From CAYQMF01 sp964418595 (lineage in GTDB: Bacteria; Planctomycetota; UBA1135; UBA2386): a stretch of DNA of 26,041 bases. How positions within the stretch are numbered: the first letter of the stretch is position 1; each line of letters starts with the position of its first letter. Positions 7,097 through 14,861 of this stretch are shown here, one piece after another. Both the position numbers and the translations under genes were made by a program. The notes under the pieces were generated by a model. It was not told the origin of the DNA and searched no databases. It was given only the letters and a program-made list of their open reading frames with translations. The stretch covers positions 1 to 26,041 of the forward strand of contig CAYQMF010000097.1 in assembly GCA_964418595.1 (NCBI GenBank), in the 5' to 3' direction.

Positions 7097-8227
7097 TTAC
7101 TCGTAGACCATCCAGAGTGGCCCGGGGAACAACCAGCTCAGCCCCTCGCGGAGCCGATCGCGCCAGTTCTCCCAGTTGTGCCCGTCGTGCGCCTCGCGGA
7201 AGCGCACCTCCATCCCGGTGTCCTGCAGGAGCGGGACCATCGAACGGTTGTAGTAGATGAGGCCTTCGTACACGCCGCAGCTCAGGAACACCCGCTCCGA
7301 CGGCTTGCCGGGCGCGCGGCGGAAGGCGTTCACGAACTCGACCACCGGATCCCACACCGGGCCGCCTTCGTGCTGGCCGATGTCGGTGAACATGAACGAG
7401 CCCGACTGCAGCAGCAGCCGCCCGAACACGCCGGGGTTGCGCCACGCGGTCGACAGGCTCGCCAGCGCGCCGAAACTCGCGCCCATCAGACAGCGCGCGG
7501 CCGGCTCGCGCACCAGCGGATACGCCGCCTCCATCTGCGGCAGCAGGTCGCGCACCAGGAAGTCCGCGTGCCGCGGATCGGCCGCGTACTCACGCATCCG
7601 GTCGTCGGCGTTGGTGAGCACGGCGATCAGCGGCGGCAGCTCCAGCCGATGGATCAGGTTGTCGAGCACCGTCTTCAGCGCCGCGAACCGCACGTAGTCG
7701 CCGCCGTCGTGGGCCACCAGCAGCGGGTAGCGCCGGCTCGGCCGGTAGCGCGCCGGCAGGTACACCTGCACGTTGCGATCGCCGAGCGACTGGCCGGTGA
7801 TCACCAGGTCGCGCAGCTCGCCGGTGCGGACGTCGGGCTCGGGATGCACCCACGAAGGATCGACGTAGCGCGCGCCGTGCACGACGGAGTTGGCGCCGAA
7901 CGGATCGCGCGCCAGCTTCGGGTTCAGCGGATCGCACACGAGCTGGCGATGGTGCCCGTGCGCGACGGCGAACTTGTATTCGACGCGCGAGCGCCGCGGC
8001 AGATCGAGGGTGAGGTACCACAGGTCGGTCCCGCGCAGGCGCTGGAACGCCTGCTGCGACTCGAGCCCGTGGATCCAGTGCACGAGGTGCACCGCGCTCG
8101 CGTCGCCGCGGTACACGAAGGTCACCGCGCGATCCTCGACGATGGGGAACTCGCGGCCGGCGTACACGAACGCATCGACTGCGGCGCGCGTGATCGGCCC
8201 CTGCTGCAGCGTCTCGATGGCGAGCAT
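7097..8227 (-). CDS. E-set plus esterase fusion, enterochelin-esterase-like hydrolase
   Basis: 376 residues. Residues about 20-125 form an early-set/CBM48-like beta-sandwich (VTFVYRGDASAVHLV, LWYLTLDLPRRSRVEYKFAV, CDPLNPKLARDPFG). Residues about 140-376 form an esterase domain: VQVYLPARY...YPLLVAHDGGDY, nucleophile in MGASFGALAS (Ser251), and catalytic His350 in AHDGHNWENWRD. This order matches Fes/IroD-type enterochelin esterases, though many members act on other esters. ATG 8227-8225 overlaps the previous stop by one base (TGATG), so the gene is coupled to the S51-like gene. No signal peptide is seen. The protein shares the esterase fold with the last operon gene but has the extra N-terminal domain. 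Confidence 0.85.
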   Translation of the reverse strand: MLAIETLQQGPITRAAVDAFVYAGREFPIVEDRAVTFVYRGDASAVHLVHWIHGLESQQAFQRLRGTDLWYLTLDLPRRSRVEYKFAVAHGHHRQLVCDPLNPKLARDPFGANSVVHGARYVDPSWVHPEPDVRTGELRDLVITGQSLGDRNVQVYLPARYRPSRRYPLLVAHDGGDYVRFAALKTVLDNLIHRLELPPLIAVLTNADDRMREYAADPRHADFLVRDLLPQMEAAYPLVREPAARCLMGASFGALASLSTAWRNPGVFGRLLLQSGSFMFTDIGQHEGGPVWDPVVEFVNAFRRAPGKPSERVFLSCGVYEGLIYYNRSMVPLLQDTGMEVRFREAHDGHNWENWRDRLREGLSWLFPGPLWMVYE

Positions 8228-9171
8228 CAGGCCGCCGCCTCCCCGACGCTGCCGTCGGCGCCGAGCACGCAGGTGCCCGGGTGCGCACGCAGGCGGCCGT
8301 CGAGCCGGTCGAGCCGGTGCGTGGGATCCAGGGCGAAGGCCTGCGCCGGCGCGAACCGCTTTGCGAACAGGCTCACGCGCTGGCGATCGTCGAGGAGCAG
8401 GCGCGCGCGCGCGTGCGGCAGCGCGACCACGCCGGGCACCAGCCCCAAGCCCCGCTCGTACACCTCCGCGTCGCCCGCGCCCTGCGGCGGGCTGTCGTGG
8501 AAGAGCACGATGCGCTCGCAGCACGCCATGGCCCCTGCCGACCACGCGATCACGGGCCGCGCCCCGTGCAGGCCGAGCACGTCGAACAGGCGCAACCGGT
8601 GCAGCAGCACCCCGACGTGCCCCCCTGCGAGGCAGAGGATCGAACACTCCGCGAGGATCCTGGCCAGCTCGCGCCGATGCTCGACCACGACCTTGCGCTC
8701 GCCCGGGCGCGTGCGCGCCTCGAACTCCGCGTCGACCTCCGCCACCCGCCGCAGGTGCGCCGCGTCCAGCGCCCGCACCGCGTCGATCGCCGCCGCCCGC
8801 TCGGCCGCGAGCAGCGTCGCGTTGCCCTGCCGCGCCAGGAGTTCACGGACCGCCAACAGCCCGTGGTTGAGGCGCAGGCGGTACAGCTCCTGCAGCTCGC
8901 GCAGCGCGTCGTGCCGGCGGCGCATCCCCGCGAGGATCTCCGGGTCGCGACGGAAGATGTCCTCCACGCGGTGGAAGATCTCGAGGTTGGTGGCGCGCCC
9001 TCCGACGTGCGCGTCGAGTTCCTGGATCTCGAGTTCGCGCTCTTCCCAGCCCGCGGTCACCACGGCGAGCCGACCCCGCCCGCCGACGAGTGCGTCGACG
9101 TCGGCGACGGCGTGCTTGAGGATCGGCTGCAGCCGCTGCGGACCGAGTAGGATGACGGGAGCCGCGCTCAT
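8227..9171 (-). CDS. Peptidase S51 / type 1 glutamine-amidotransferase-like protein
   Basis: 314 residues from ATG 9171, two bases after the stop of the upstream ATP-grasp gene. The core motif is PVIAWSAGAMAC (Ser211), preceded by LCLAGGHVGVLLHRL. This matches the nucleophile turn of S51 peptidases (dipeptidase E, cyanophycinase), in which Ser replaces the Cys of glutamine amidotransferases. His253 in LPHARARL is a plausible triad His. Between the N-terminal strand (RLAVVTAGWEERE) and the nucleophile lies an Arg/Glu/Ala-rich helical insert of about 100 residues (70-175), unlike the compact dipeptidase E. The frame is open upstream, but homology supports this start. A role in processing a ligase-made peptide or isopeptide is inferred from context. 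Confidence 0.75.
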   Translation of the reverse strand: MSAAPVILLGPQRLQPILKHAVADVDALVGGRGRLAVVTAGWEERELEIQELDAHVGGRATNLEIFHRVEDIFRRDPEILAGMRRRHDALRELQELYRLRLNHGLLAVRELLARQGNATLLAAERAAAIDAVRALDAAHLRRVAEVDAEFEARTRPGERKVVVEHRRELARILAECSILCLAGGHVGVLLHRLRLFDVLGLHGARPVIAWSAGAMACCERIVLFHDSPPQGAGDAEVYERGLGLVPGVVALPHARARLLLDDRQRVSLFAKRFAPAQAFALDPTHRLDRLDGRLRAHPGTCVLGADGSVGEAAA

Positions 9172-9173
9172 GC

Positions 9174-10391
9174 TCACCCCGCGAACATGCGCAGCTCGTT
9201 GGCGAACGCGTCCGAGATCTTCAGCGTGGTGTCGAGGTCGGGATGCCGTACCACGATCCAGCCGTCGCCGGTGACCACCTGCCGGTAGTCGCGGCGCGGC
9301 GCGCCGATCGGCACGAGGTCGATGTGCGCGACGTGTGAGCCGAACCTCGCCATCAGGCTCTGCAGGCCTTCGATGCGCTGGATGCGACCGTCGCCCTCGG
9401 CGCGTTTGAAGATCACCGACGCGTTGTACTTCTTGCGGGTGTCGCGCTGCAGGCGCCCGAAGCACACCGCCTCCGCCCAGCCGGCGAAGACGTCGGTGTC
9501 GCACGAGTAGTTCATCACGTGGCTCAGCCGACCGCCGGGCGCGCGCCCGCCGATCTCGCCGAACACCGCCTCGCCGTCGGGCTTGCGGAACCACTCCATG
9601 TGCGTGATGCCGCTCTCGAAGCCGAGCGCGCGCAGCACACGCCGGCCGAGTTCGACGCCGGCGGCGGGCTCCGGCGCGGTGAGGTCGCGGAGCGCGATCG
9701 CCTGCGGGCTGATCCAGGGGTTGAGGCGGCTGATGAGCGGCTTGGGCCGGTACCACGCGACGTTCTCGAAGAGCACGTCGCCCTTCGCGCACAGCGTGTC
9801 GTAGGTGTACTCCTCGCCCTCGATGAACTCCTCGACGCTCACCTCCGCGACGTGCTTGATCTTCTTCAACGCCGCGTCGGCGTCGGCCTTGCTGTCCAGG
9901 CGATACGTGTCGGCGGAGCCCGCGCCCGCGATCGGCTTGACGATCGCGGGGTAGCCGAGCTTCTCGAGCGCGGCGCGCACTTCGCCCTCCGTCCGGCCGC
10001 GGTAGTGGTGCGGCGTGCGGATGCCGGCGGCGTCGAGCGCCTCCTTCATCGCCTGCTTGTCGCGGAAGGCCACCGTCTGTTTCGGCGACAGCCCGGGCAC
10101 GCCGAACGCCTCACGCAGGCGCGCCGCCACGCCCATGCCGGGCTCCCACAGGCACTCGATCCGATCGACCTGCCGCCCCTTCAGGAAGCGGCGCACCGCG
10201 TCGACCATCGCGTTCTCGTCCCACAGGCTCTTCACCTGCAGGTAGTCGCTGAGCGCGGCCTTCACCATCGGGTCGAGCTGACCCTGGTCGCCGACGCCGA
10301 GCACGCGCGCGCCGACCTGGGCGAGCCCGCGGGTGAAGTACGCGAGGTCGTCGGGGAACCCCGGCGACAGCATCAAGACCGTCACGACCAT
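9174..10391 (-). CDS. ATP-grasp carboxylate-amine ligase (paralogue 2)
   Basis: 405 residues. An N-terminal Rossmann-like pre-ATP-grasp domain starts VTVLMLSPGFPDDL. The ATP-grasp domain has the ATP lysine in YPAIVKPIAGAGSADTY (Lys152), VEEFIEGEEYTYDTL (187-201), ITHMEWF (Glu266) and VFGEIGGRAPGG (Glu279). The last motif is the metal-binding position where carbamoyl-phosphate-synthetase-like enzymes have E-x-N-x-R; here Asn is replaced by Gly. This E-I-G-G-R form occurs in L-amino-acid-ligase-like ATP-grasp proteins. ATG 10391-10389 directly abuts the TAG of the upstream gene. The shared HMEWF and G-R-x-P-G motifs show it is paralogous to that upstream gene, while the N-terminal domains differ more. 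Substrates are unknown. Confidence 0.85.
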   Translation of the reverse strand: MVVTVLMLSPGFPDDLAYFTRGLAQVGARVLGVGDQGQLDPMVKAALSDYLQVKSLWDENAMVDAVRRFLKGRQVDRIECLWEPGMGVAARLREAFGVPGLSPKQTVAFRDKQAMKEALDAAGIRTPHHYRGRTEGEVRAALEKLGYPAIVKPIAGAGSADTYRLDSKADADAALKKIKHVAEVSVEEFIEGEEYTYDTLCAKGDVLFENVAWYRPKPLISRLNPWISPQAIALRDLTAPEPAAGVELGRRVLRALGFESGITHMEWFRKPDGEAVFGEIGGRAPGGRLSHVMNYSCDTDVFAGWAEAVCFGRLQRDTRKKYNASVIFKRAEGDGRIQRIEGLQSLMARFGSHVAHIDLVPIGAPRRDYRQVVTGDGWIVVRHPDLDTTLKISDAFANELRMFAG

Positions 10392-11615
10392 CTAGCCCAA
10401 CTCCACTCGCAAGAGACTGGCGACCCGCTGCAGACCGGCGGCGACGACCTCGGTCTCGGGGTGACGCAGGATCACGTAGCCCTCGCCCTCGTAGCTGCCC
10501 GACGGGGTCTGCCCCTTCTGCGGCACCTTCGCGTCGACGACCAGTGCCCCGAGTTCGCGCTGCGCGGCGTCGAGGCCGTGCACCGCGACCACGCGCCCGC
10601 TGCCCTGGCCGCGCAGGTACACCGCGCCCGCGGCGAACCGGCGCGCCGGCGGCGTGAACGTCCCGTACACCATCAGCTCCGCCCAGGCCCGGTAGAAGTC
10701 GACGCCGTGCGCGTGGCTGATGAGGGTCATGAACTGCGCGCCCGGCGGCCGCGCCGCGACCTCCGAGATCGCGATGCTGCCGTCGTCGCGCTGAAACCAC
10801 TCCATGTGCGTGATCCCCGTGCCCATGCCGAGCGCGGTCAGCGCCGCCGGTCCGGCGTCGTGGATCGAGCGGAACTCCGGCGTGTCGATGTCGCGCGGCA
10901 GCAGCACCGCCCACTGGATCCACGGCTCCGCGAGCACTTCCAGCGGCGCAGGCGCGTAGCGCGAGATCGAGTGGAAGACGTGCTGGCCGCCGATCGAGAC
11001 CGAGTCGAACGAGAACTCGCGCCCGGTGACGAACTGCTCCAGGAGGAGCGGCGCGCCCGGTCGCGGCGGGGCGCTGCGGAGATACGACTCGAGCTCGGCG
11101 CGCCGGTCGACGCGCTGGGTGGCCTTCGCCCCCGCGCCCGCGGGGGGCTTGGCGACCAGCGGAAACCCGAGCCGCTCCGCTGCCGCCAGCGCCTCGGCCG
11201 GCGTGTTCGCCAGCGCATGCCCCGCGCAGGGCAGGCCGTGCTCGCGGAGCACGGTCTTCATGCGCGCCTTGTCGCGGAAGTTGCGCGCCGCCGCCACCGA
11301 CAGCCCCGGCAGCCCGAGCCGCTGCCGGGCCTCGGCCAGGGGTTCCTGCGCCTGCTCCAGGATGCCGAACAGCGCATCGACGTTGCCGCCCCACTGCCGC
11401 GCCACCTCCCGCACGCCGCCCACGATCGCATCCGCGTCGAGCGCGTTGCCGACCTGGGCGAACGCGGCGAGTTGGCCGCGCACGTCCTCCGGGAAGCGCT
11501 CGATCGGCTCCTGCGAGATGACCCCCAGCCGGACCCCGGGGAGGGACGCGACCGTGCGCAGGAAGCGCATGGTGTTGTCCATGGCGAAGGGGGCGGCGAA
11601 GAGGACGTCGGCCAT
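10392..11615 (-). CDS. ATP-grasp carboxylate-amine ligase (paralogue 1, first gene of operon)
   Basis: 407 residues from ATG 11615. The frame is open upstream through the repeat region, but translation there is low-complexity and homology begins at MADVLFAAPFAMDNTMRF. The ATP-grasp domain has the ATP lysine in FPLVAKPPAGAGAKATQ (Lys156), LLEQFVTGREFSFD (191-204), ITHMEWFQRDDG (Glu272) and ISEVAARPPGAQ (Glu285, with Ala at the usual Asn position). The C-terminal region (about 320-405) carries GAVYLRGQGSGRVVAVHGLD, resembling the closing domain of biotin-carboxylase-like ATP-grasp enzymes. It is the likely promoter-proximal gene of the six-gene operon. No clear Shine-Dalgarno or promoter is visible. 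The substrate is unknown. Confidence 0.85.
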   Translation of the reverse strand: MADVLFAAPFAMDNTMRFLRTVASLPGVRLGVISQEPIERFPEDVRGQLAAFAQVGNALDADAIVGGVREVARQWGGNVDALFGILEQAQEPLAEARQRLGLPGLSVAAARNFRDKARMKTVLREHGLPCAGHALANTPAEALAAAERLGFPLVAKPPAGAGAKATQRVDRRAELESYLRSAPPRPGAPLLLEQFVTGREFSFDSVSIGGQHVFHSISRYAPAPLEVLAEPWIQWAVLLPRDIDTPEFRSIHDAGPAALTALGMGTGITHMEWFQRDDGSIAISEVAARPPGAQFMTLISHAHGVDFYRAWAELMVYGTFTPPARRFAAGAVYLRGQGSGRVVAVHGLDAAQRELGALVVDAKVPQKGQTPSGSYEGEGYVILRHPETEVVAAGLQRVASLLRVELG

Positions 11616-11744
11616 GGGCGAGGGCGAGCGGTAGCGACGATGCCACCGGAGGAGAGGGGCGGCAATGCTAGCGGGTGGGGGTTCTTTCGCGGTACGCGGC
11701 GGAAGGGTCGGTTGGCGTGGTTGGCGTGGATGGTGTGGGTGCGG
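11616..11744. promoter_or_regulatory. Upstream region of the ATP-grasp operon
   Basis: On the minus strand this is where the operon promoter should be. A GCTAGCAT stretch (about 11668-11675) could be part of a -10 element, but no convincing -35 was found. Around 11709-11740 there are imperfect GGTTGGCGT direct repeats. Boundaries and function are unproven. Confidence 0.2.
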
Positions 11745-12000
11745 AGCGAGCGGGGGACAGGTTTTCGGGCTCGGGCTCGGGCTCGCCAAGCGGCAAAGCC
11801 GCTTGGCTGGCTCGGGCTCGTACGGGCGCGGGCGGGAACGAGGCCGGGGAAGCGTGACCGCGAACCCCGGCACGCTCATTCCGGCCCTCTCCCCGCGCCC
11901 GGACGAGCCTGAGCCCGAGCCTCGCAGCCGGCGCAAAGCGCCGCGCTGCGGAGCCCGCGCCCGAACACGCGGCCCGCCACCATCCCTTTCCTCGCGCGCC
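11745..12000. repeat. Long palindromic intergenic repeat, copy 1
   Basis: Shares an 80-nt block (11764-11843) with 19828-19907 with a single mismatch, plus a more diverged right half. The left half contains a perfect 10-bp hairpin GCCAAGCGGC-AAA-GCCGCTTGGC (11785-11807). The right half contains CGGCGC-AAA-GCGCCG (11929-11943). The two halves are inverted versions of each other: 11809-11832 is complementary to 11892-11921 apart from an insertion. No credible gene overlaps it; the frames through it are Arg/Gly/Pro-rich and do not resemble protein. It separates two minus-strand genes. The element resembles REP/BIME-type sequences in logic but is much longer. Confidence 0.85.
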
Positions 12001-12032
12001 GCGCAGCTCTTCCTCGCGCGCCGCGCAGCTCT
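11990..12032. repeat. 22-bp-period direct duplication
   Basis: A 21-nt unit beginning CCTCGCGCGCC and ending CAGCTCT occurs at 11990-12010 and again at 12012-12032. It lies between the palindromic repeat and the end of the zinc-ribbon gene. It looks like a simple tandem duplication. Confidence 0.7.
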
Positions 12033-12060
12033 CCGCGAACGCGACCCTCCGTGCGCCGTG

Positions 12061-12390
12061 CTAGTGGAACGTCGCCGCGAAGTAGATGCACACCACGGCG
12101 GCCACCGCGCACACGTAGAACATCGGCGACGTGTACGCAGGCTTTCCCTTCAAACCCAGGCGTTCACGCTTGCTGAGGGTCTTGGGGGCGGTCACCGTTC
12201 CGGACGGCGCCCGTGTGCGCGGCGCTGCGGCCGGCTTGGCGGCCTGGGGCGGTTCGGCATCCGCGACCTGCGGCTCGTCGACGAGTTGCATCGTCGCGCC
12301 GCACTTCTTGCAGGCGACGCGGCTCGCCTTGAAGCCGTCGGCGATGGTGTAGTTGGCGTTGCAGGACGAACAGGTGATCTTGCGGGACAT
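12061..12390 (-). CDS. Small zinc-ribbon protein with C-terminal membrane anchor
   Basis: 109 residues from ATG 12390. Two CxxC knuckles (ITCSSC, Cys7/Cys10, and VACKKC) enclose ANYTIADGFKASR, matching the MJ0042-type zinc finger often found at the N-terminus of planctomycete and myxobacterial membrane proteins. A Pro/Ala-rich linker (about 42-65) leads to a single transmembrane segment at the very C-terminus (MFYVCAVAAVVCIYFAATF). So the ribbon should be cytoplasmic and tail-anchored. No enzyme motif is present and the role is unknown. It stands alone between the repeat region and the two-component genes; the 154 bases upstream of its start show no clear site. Confidence 0.8.
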   Translation of the reverse strand: MSRKITCSSCNANYTIADGFKASRVACKKCGATMQLVDEPQVADAEPPQAAKPAAAPRTRAPSGTVTAPKTLSKRERLGLKGKPAYTSPMFYVCAVAAVVCIYFAATFH

Positions 12391-12544
12391 CGTGAGTCGG
12401 AACCAGCTCGAGCGGACCGCAACCATCGACCAGCGACGTGCCGTGCGATAGGTGAGGTCCGTGTCGCACCCAACTAGTGGCGCGAGGGGCGATCTGGGAC
12501 ATCAAGATGGCATCAAAACCGGTGCCCGCCCTGCGACCGGGGGT

Positions 12545-13255
12545 TCAGGCGTCGACGCGGAACCGGTACCCGACGCCGGACTCGGTGAGCAGGTGCCTGG
12601 GGCGCGCGGGGTCGGCCTCGATCTTCCGTCGGAGATTGGACATGTACACGCGCAGGTAGTGAGTCTCGCTCCCGCGTGACGGCCCCCACACTTCTTCCAA
12701 CAGCTGACGCCGCGTCACTACCCGGTCCCGGTTGGTCACGAGCACGGTCAGCAGCCGCCACTCGAGCGGCGTCAGGTGCACGGCCGCACCGCCGACCCAC
12801 ACCTGGCGCGTGGACCACGCGACGCGAAGCTCACCGGCGCGGAATTCCGAGGGATCGAGCCCCGTCGCCGCCGGACTCTGTCGGCGCAGGGCCGCACGCA
12901 GCCGGGCCAACAGTTCCTCCACGCCAAACGGCTTGGTGATGTAGTCGTCGGCGCCGGCATCGAGGGCCAGGACCTTGTCCTGCTCCCCCCCACGCGCGGA
13001 GAGCACGAGGATGGGCGCCCGACACAGCGCGCGCAGGCGACGCGCTACTTCGAGTCCATCCAGGTCGGGCAGTCCGAGATCGAGGAGCACGAGGTCCGGG
13101 GGCTTCGCCGACGCGAACATGAGTCCTTGCGCTCCGCTCATCGCCTCGGCCACGCGGTACCCGTTGGCGGTGAGTGTGGCTCTGAGGAACACCTGCATCG
13201 GTTGTTCATCCTCGATCACGAGCACGAGCGGCAGCGGGGGCGGCAGCGGGGTCAT
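12545..13255 (-). CDS. kdpE: KdpE-like OmpR-family response regulator
   Basis: 236 residues. The receiver domain (1-125) has the acidic pair in VIEDEQ (Glu15/Asp16), phosphoacceptor Asp59 in VLLDLGLPDLDG, Ser86 in LVLSARG and Lys108 in YITKPFG. The C-terminal winged helix of OmpR type (about 140-236) reads VHLTPLEWRLL, RVVTRRQLLEEVWGP, THYLRVYMSNLRRKIE and VGYRF. THYLRVYMxxLRxKxE is characteristic of KdpE. It would bind DNA and activate a target when phosphorylated by its partner. Its ATG overlaps the kinase stop (ATGA), the usual kdpD-kdpE order. No kdpFABC genes are present in the window, so the target is uncertain. Confidence 0.9.
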   Translation of the reverse strand: MTPLPPPLPLVLVIEDEQPMQVFLRATLTANGYRVAEAMSGAQGLMFASAKPPDLVLLDLGLPDLDGLEVARRLRALCRAPILVLSARGGEQDKVLALDAGADDYITKPFGVEELLARLRAALRRQSPAATGLDPSEFRAGELRVAWSTRQVWVGGAAVHLTPLEWRLLTVLVTNRDRVVTRRQLLEEVWGPSRGSETHYLRVYMSNLRRKIEADPARPRHLLTESGVGYRFRVDA

Positions 13256-14787
13256 GGCGGTGGTGCGGCGAGGTCTGCCGACCGACAGGGGAACGCCACG
13301 CGGAACCTGGCGCCACCACCTTCCCTGGCTTCGACCCAGGCGCGCCCGTGGTGCAGGTCCATGATCGCCTTCACGATCGCGAGACCCAGGCCAACCCCCT
13401 TGGTGTCGTCACCCTGGTGGAACTTCAGGAACACGGCTTCCTCCGCCCCGGCGCGGACCCCGGGCCCTCGATCGCTCACGTCGAGGACGACCTCGCCGCC
13501 TTCCTGACGGGCCGTGATCCCGATCTCGGTCTCGCCGGGCGCGTGGCGGTTGGCGTTCTCGACGAGATTCATGATGACCTGCTGGGCGAGCAGCCCATCC
13601 AGGGGGATGGGAGGCAGAGTGCTGGGGACGTCGACGCTGATCCGGCGCGACCGCAGGACGCCTTCGAGCGCAGTCAACGCCGCACCCACGACTTCGTCGA
13701 GCGGAGTCCACTCGAGCCGCGGCCGGACCGTACCCGACTCGAGACGAGTCACCTCGAGAAGCTTGTGGATGCGTCGACCCAGACGCTCGCTCGAGTCACA
13801 GATCGACCGCAACAGCGCCCGACGGGTGTCGGCATCGACGGCTTCGCTCTGCAGGATCGTGCTCGCCGCACCCTGGATCGCGGCGAGGGGAGTGCGAAGG
13901 TCGTGACTCACCGAGTGGAGCAGGGTGTTGCGCAAGCGCTCCTGTTCCACGTCGAGTCGCGTGCGCTCGGCCACCTCCGCCAGGTGAGCCCGCTGCACGG
14001 CCGAGGCGGTCTGATCGGCGAAAGCCTGCAAGTGCTGTTGCCGTGCCGTGAACTCGAACCGGTCTCGATCCATCGGCTCGAGCGACAACACGCCGACGAC
14101 GGTGTCGGAAGCCACCAGCGGCGTGTGCAGCAGCGGTGCTCCCGACTGCGCACTGCGCGCGGGCCCCACCGTCGTGCGGGTTCGCATCGCCGCACGCGCG
14201 GCCTCCAGTTCGCCGGCGGCGAGCGTGAGCGTCGGCGAGTCCTCCTGGGGCTGCAGCGCGCCCTGTGCATCTGGCCCCAGCACCGTGGCCTTGCACCGGA
14301 ACACCTCGCGAACGTGCTCCGTTGCGACTCTCGCCACTGCGGCCGGATCGGCGGCGCGGGCGAGGTCGGCGGCCAGGTCGTAGAGAGTCGTGGTGCGTTC
14401 GAGCCGTTCGCGCGCCACATCCACCTGCTCGCGCAACGCCGCGGCGAAGGCGCTCACGGTCAGCGCCGCCACGAGCATCACCGCGAACGTCACGAGGTAC
14501 GCCGCGTCCTCCGGCACGAAGCCGAACGTGGGCGGCACGATGAAGCAGTCGAAGGCCACGATGCCGAGGGCGGAGGTGTACACCGCGGGACCGCGTCCGT
14601 AGCGGGCAGCCACGGCGAGCACGGCCAGGAGGTACAGCGCGTCGGCGTTGCTCAGGTCGATGTACGGGACCAGGAGCGCGGAGATCGCGGTGCACCCCGC
14701 GACGGCCACGGTCGCCCACACGTAGCCACGCGCCGCGAACCCGAGGGCCGGCTTGCCCGCCATGTTGGAGCCGTCGGTGTGGACCAT
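13252..14787 (-). CDS. kdpD: KdpD-like sensor histidine kinase lacking the N-terminal KdpD/USP part
   Basis: 511 residues. Residues about 20-115 form the four-helix DUF4118 membrane domain (GYVWATVAVAGCTAIS, ALYLLAVLAVAARYG, FDCFIVPPTFGF). A GAF-like sensor region follows at 130-265. Then come the HisKA domain with His295 in HSVSHDLRTPLAAIQG and the HATPase domain (NLVENANRHAP, DVSDRGPGV, GVGLGLAIVKAIM). All of this matches the C-terminal half of KdpD, which is about 890 residues long. The roughly 380-residue N-terminal KdpD nucleotide-binding and universal-stress domains are absent. Short KdpD forms are known in other bacteria. Start ATG 14787 has a weak CAGGA site upstream. Beyond it lie only remnants of other genes, so loss of the 5' half by rearrangement is possible but unproven. 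Confidence 0.85.
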   Translation of the reverse strand: MVHTDGSNMAGKPALGFAARGYVWATVAVAGCTAISALLVPYIDLSNADALYLLAVLAVAARYGRGPAVYTSALGIVAFDCFIVPPTFGFVPEDAAYLVTFAVMLVAALTVSAFAAALREQVDVARERLERTTTLYDLAADLARAADPAAVARVATEHVREVFRCKATVLGPDAQGALQPQEDSPTLTLAAGELEAARAAMRTRTTVGPARSAQSGAPLLHTPLVASDTVVGVLSLEPMDRDRFEFTARQQHLQAFADQTASAVQRAHLAEVAERTRLDVEQERLRNTLLHSVSHDLRTPLAAIQGAASTILQSEAVDADTRRALLRSICDSSERLGRRIHKLLEVTRLESGTVRPRLEWTPLDEVVGAALTALEGVLRSRRISVDVPSTLPPIPLDGLLAQQVIMNLVENANRHAPGETEIGITARQEGGEVVLDVSDRGPGVRAGAEEAVFLKFHQGDDTKGVGLGLAIVKAIMDLHHGRAWVEAREGGGARFRVAFPCRSADLAAPPP

Positions 14788-14861
14788 GTTCCGGGATCCT
14801 GACTACCGCCGGCGGACCTTCCCACCGGTGCGGTCGCAGCGATGCTTCTACCGCTTCCCCC

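Noticed and set aside
5079..7445. A 788-codon minus-strand frame that would fuse the esterase to an upstream region.
   Set aside because: The upstream part overlaps the RimK-like ATP-grasp in another frame and is Arg/Ala-rich noise; the esterase has its own GTG in a GTGA overlap.
5924..9274. Very long plus-strand open frame antisense to the ATP-grasp operon, and a similar one at 9519-11912.
   Set aside because: High GC with coding on the opposite strand gives long antisense frames. The translation is Arg/His/Val-rich with no recognisable domains, whereas the minus strand carries clear family motifs throughout.
11665..12477. Plus-strand 270-residue frame across the palindromic repeat.
   Set aside because: It is Gly/Arg-rich, is explained by the repeat, and runs antisense to the zinc-ribbon gene.
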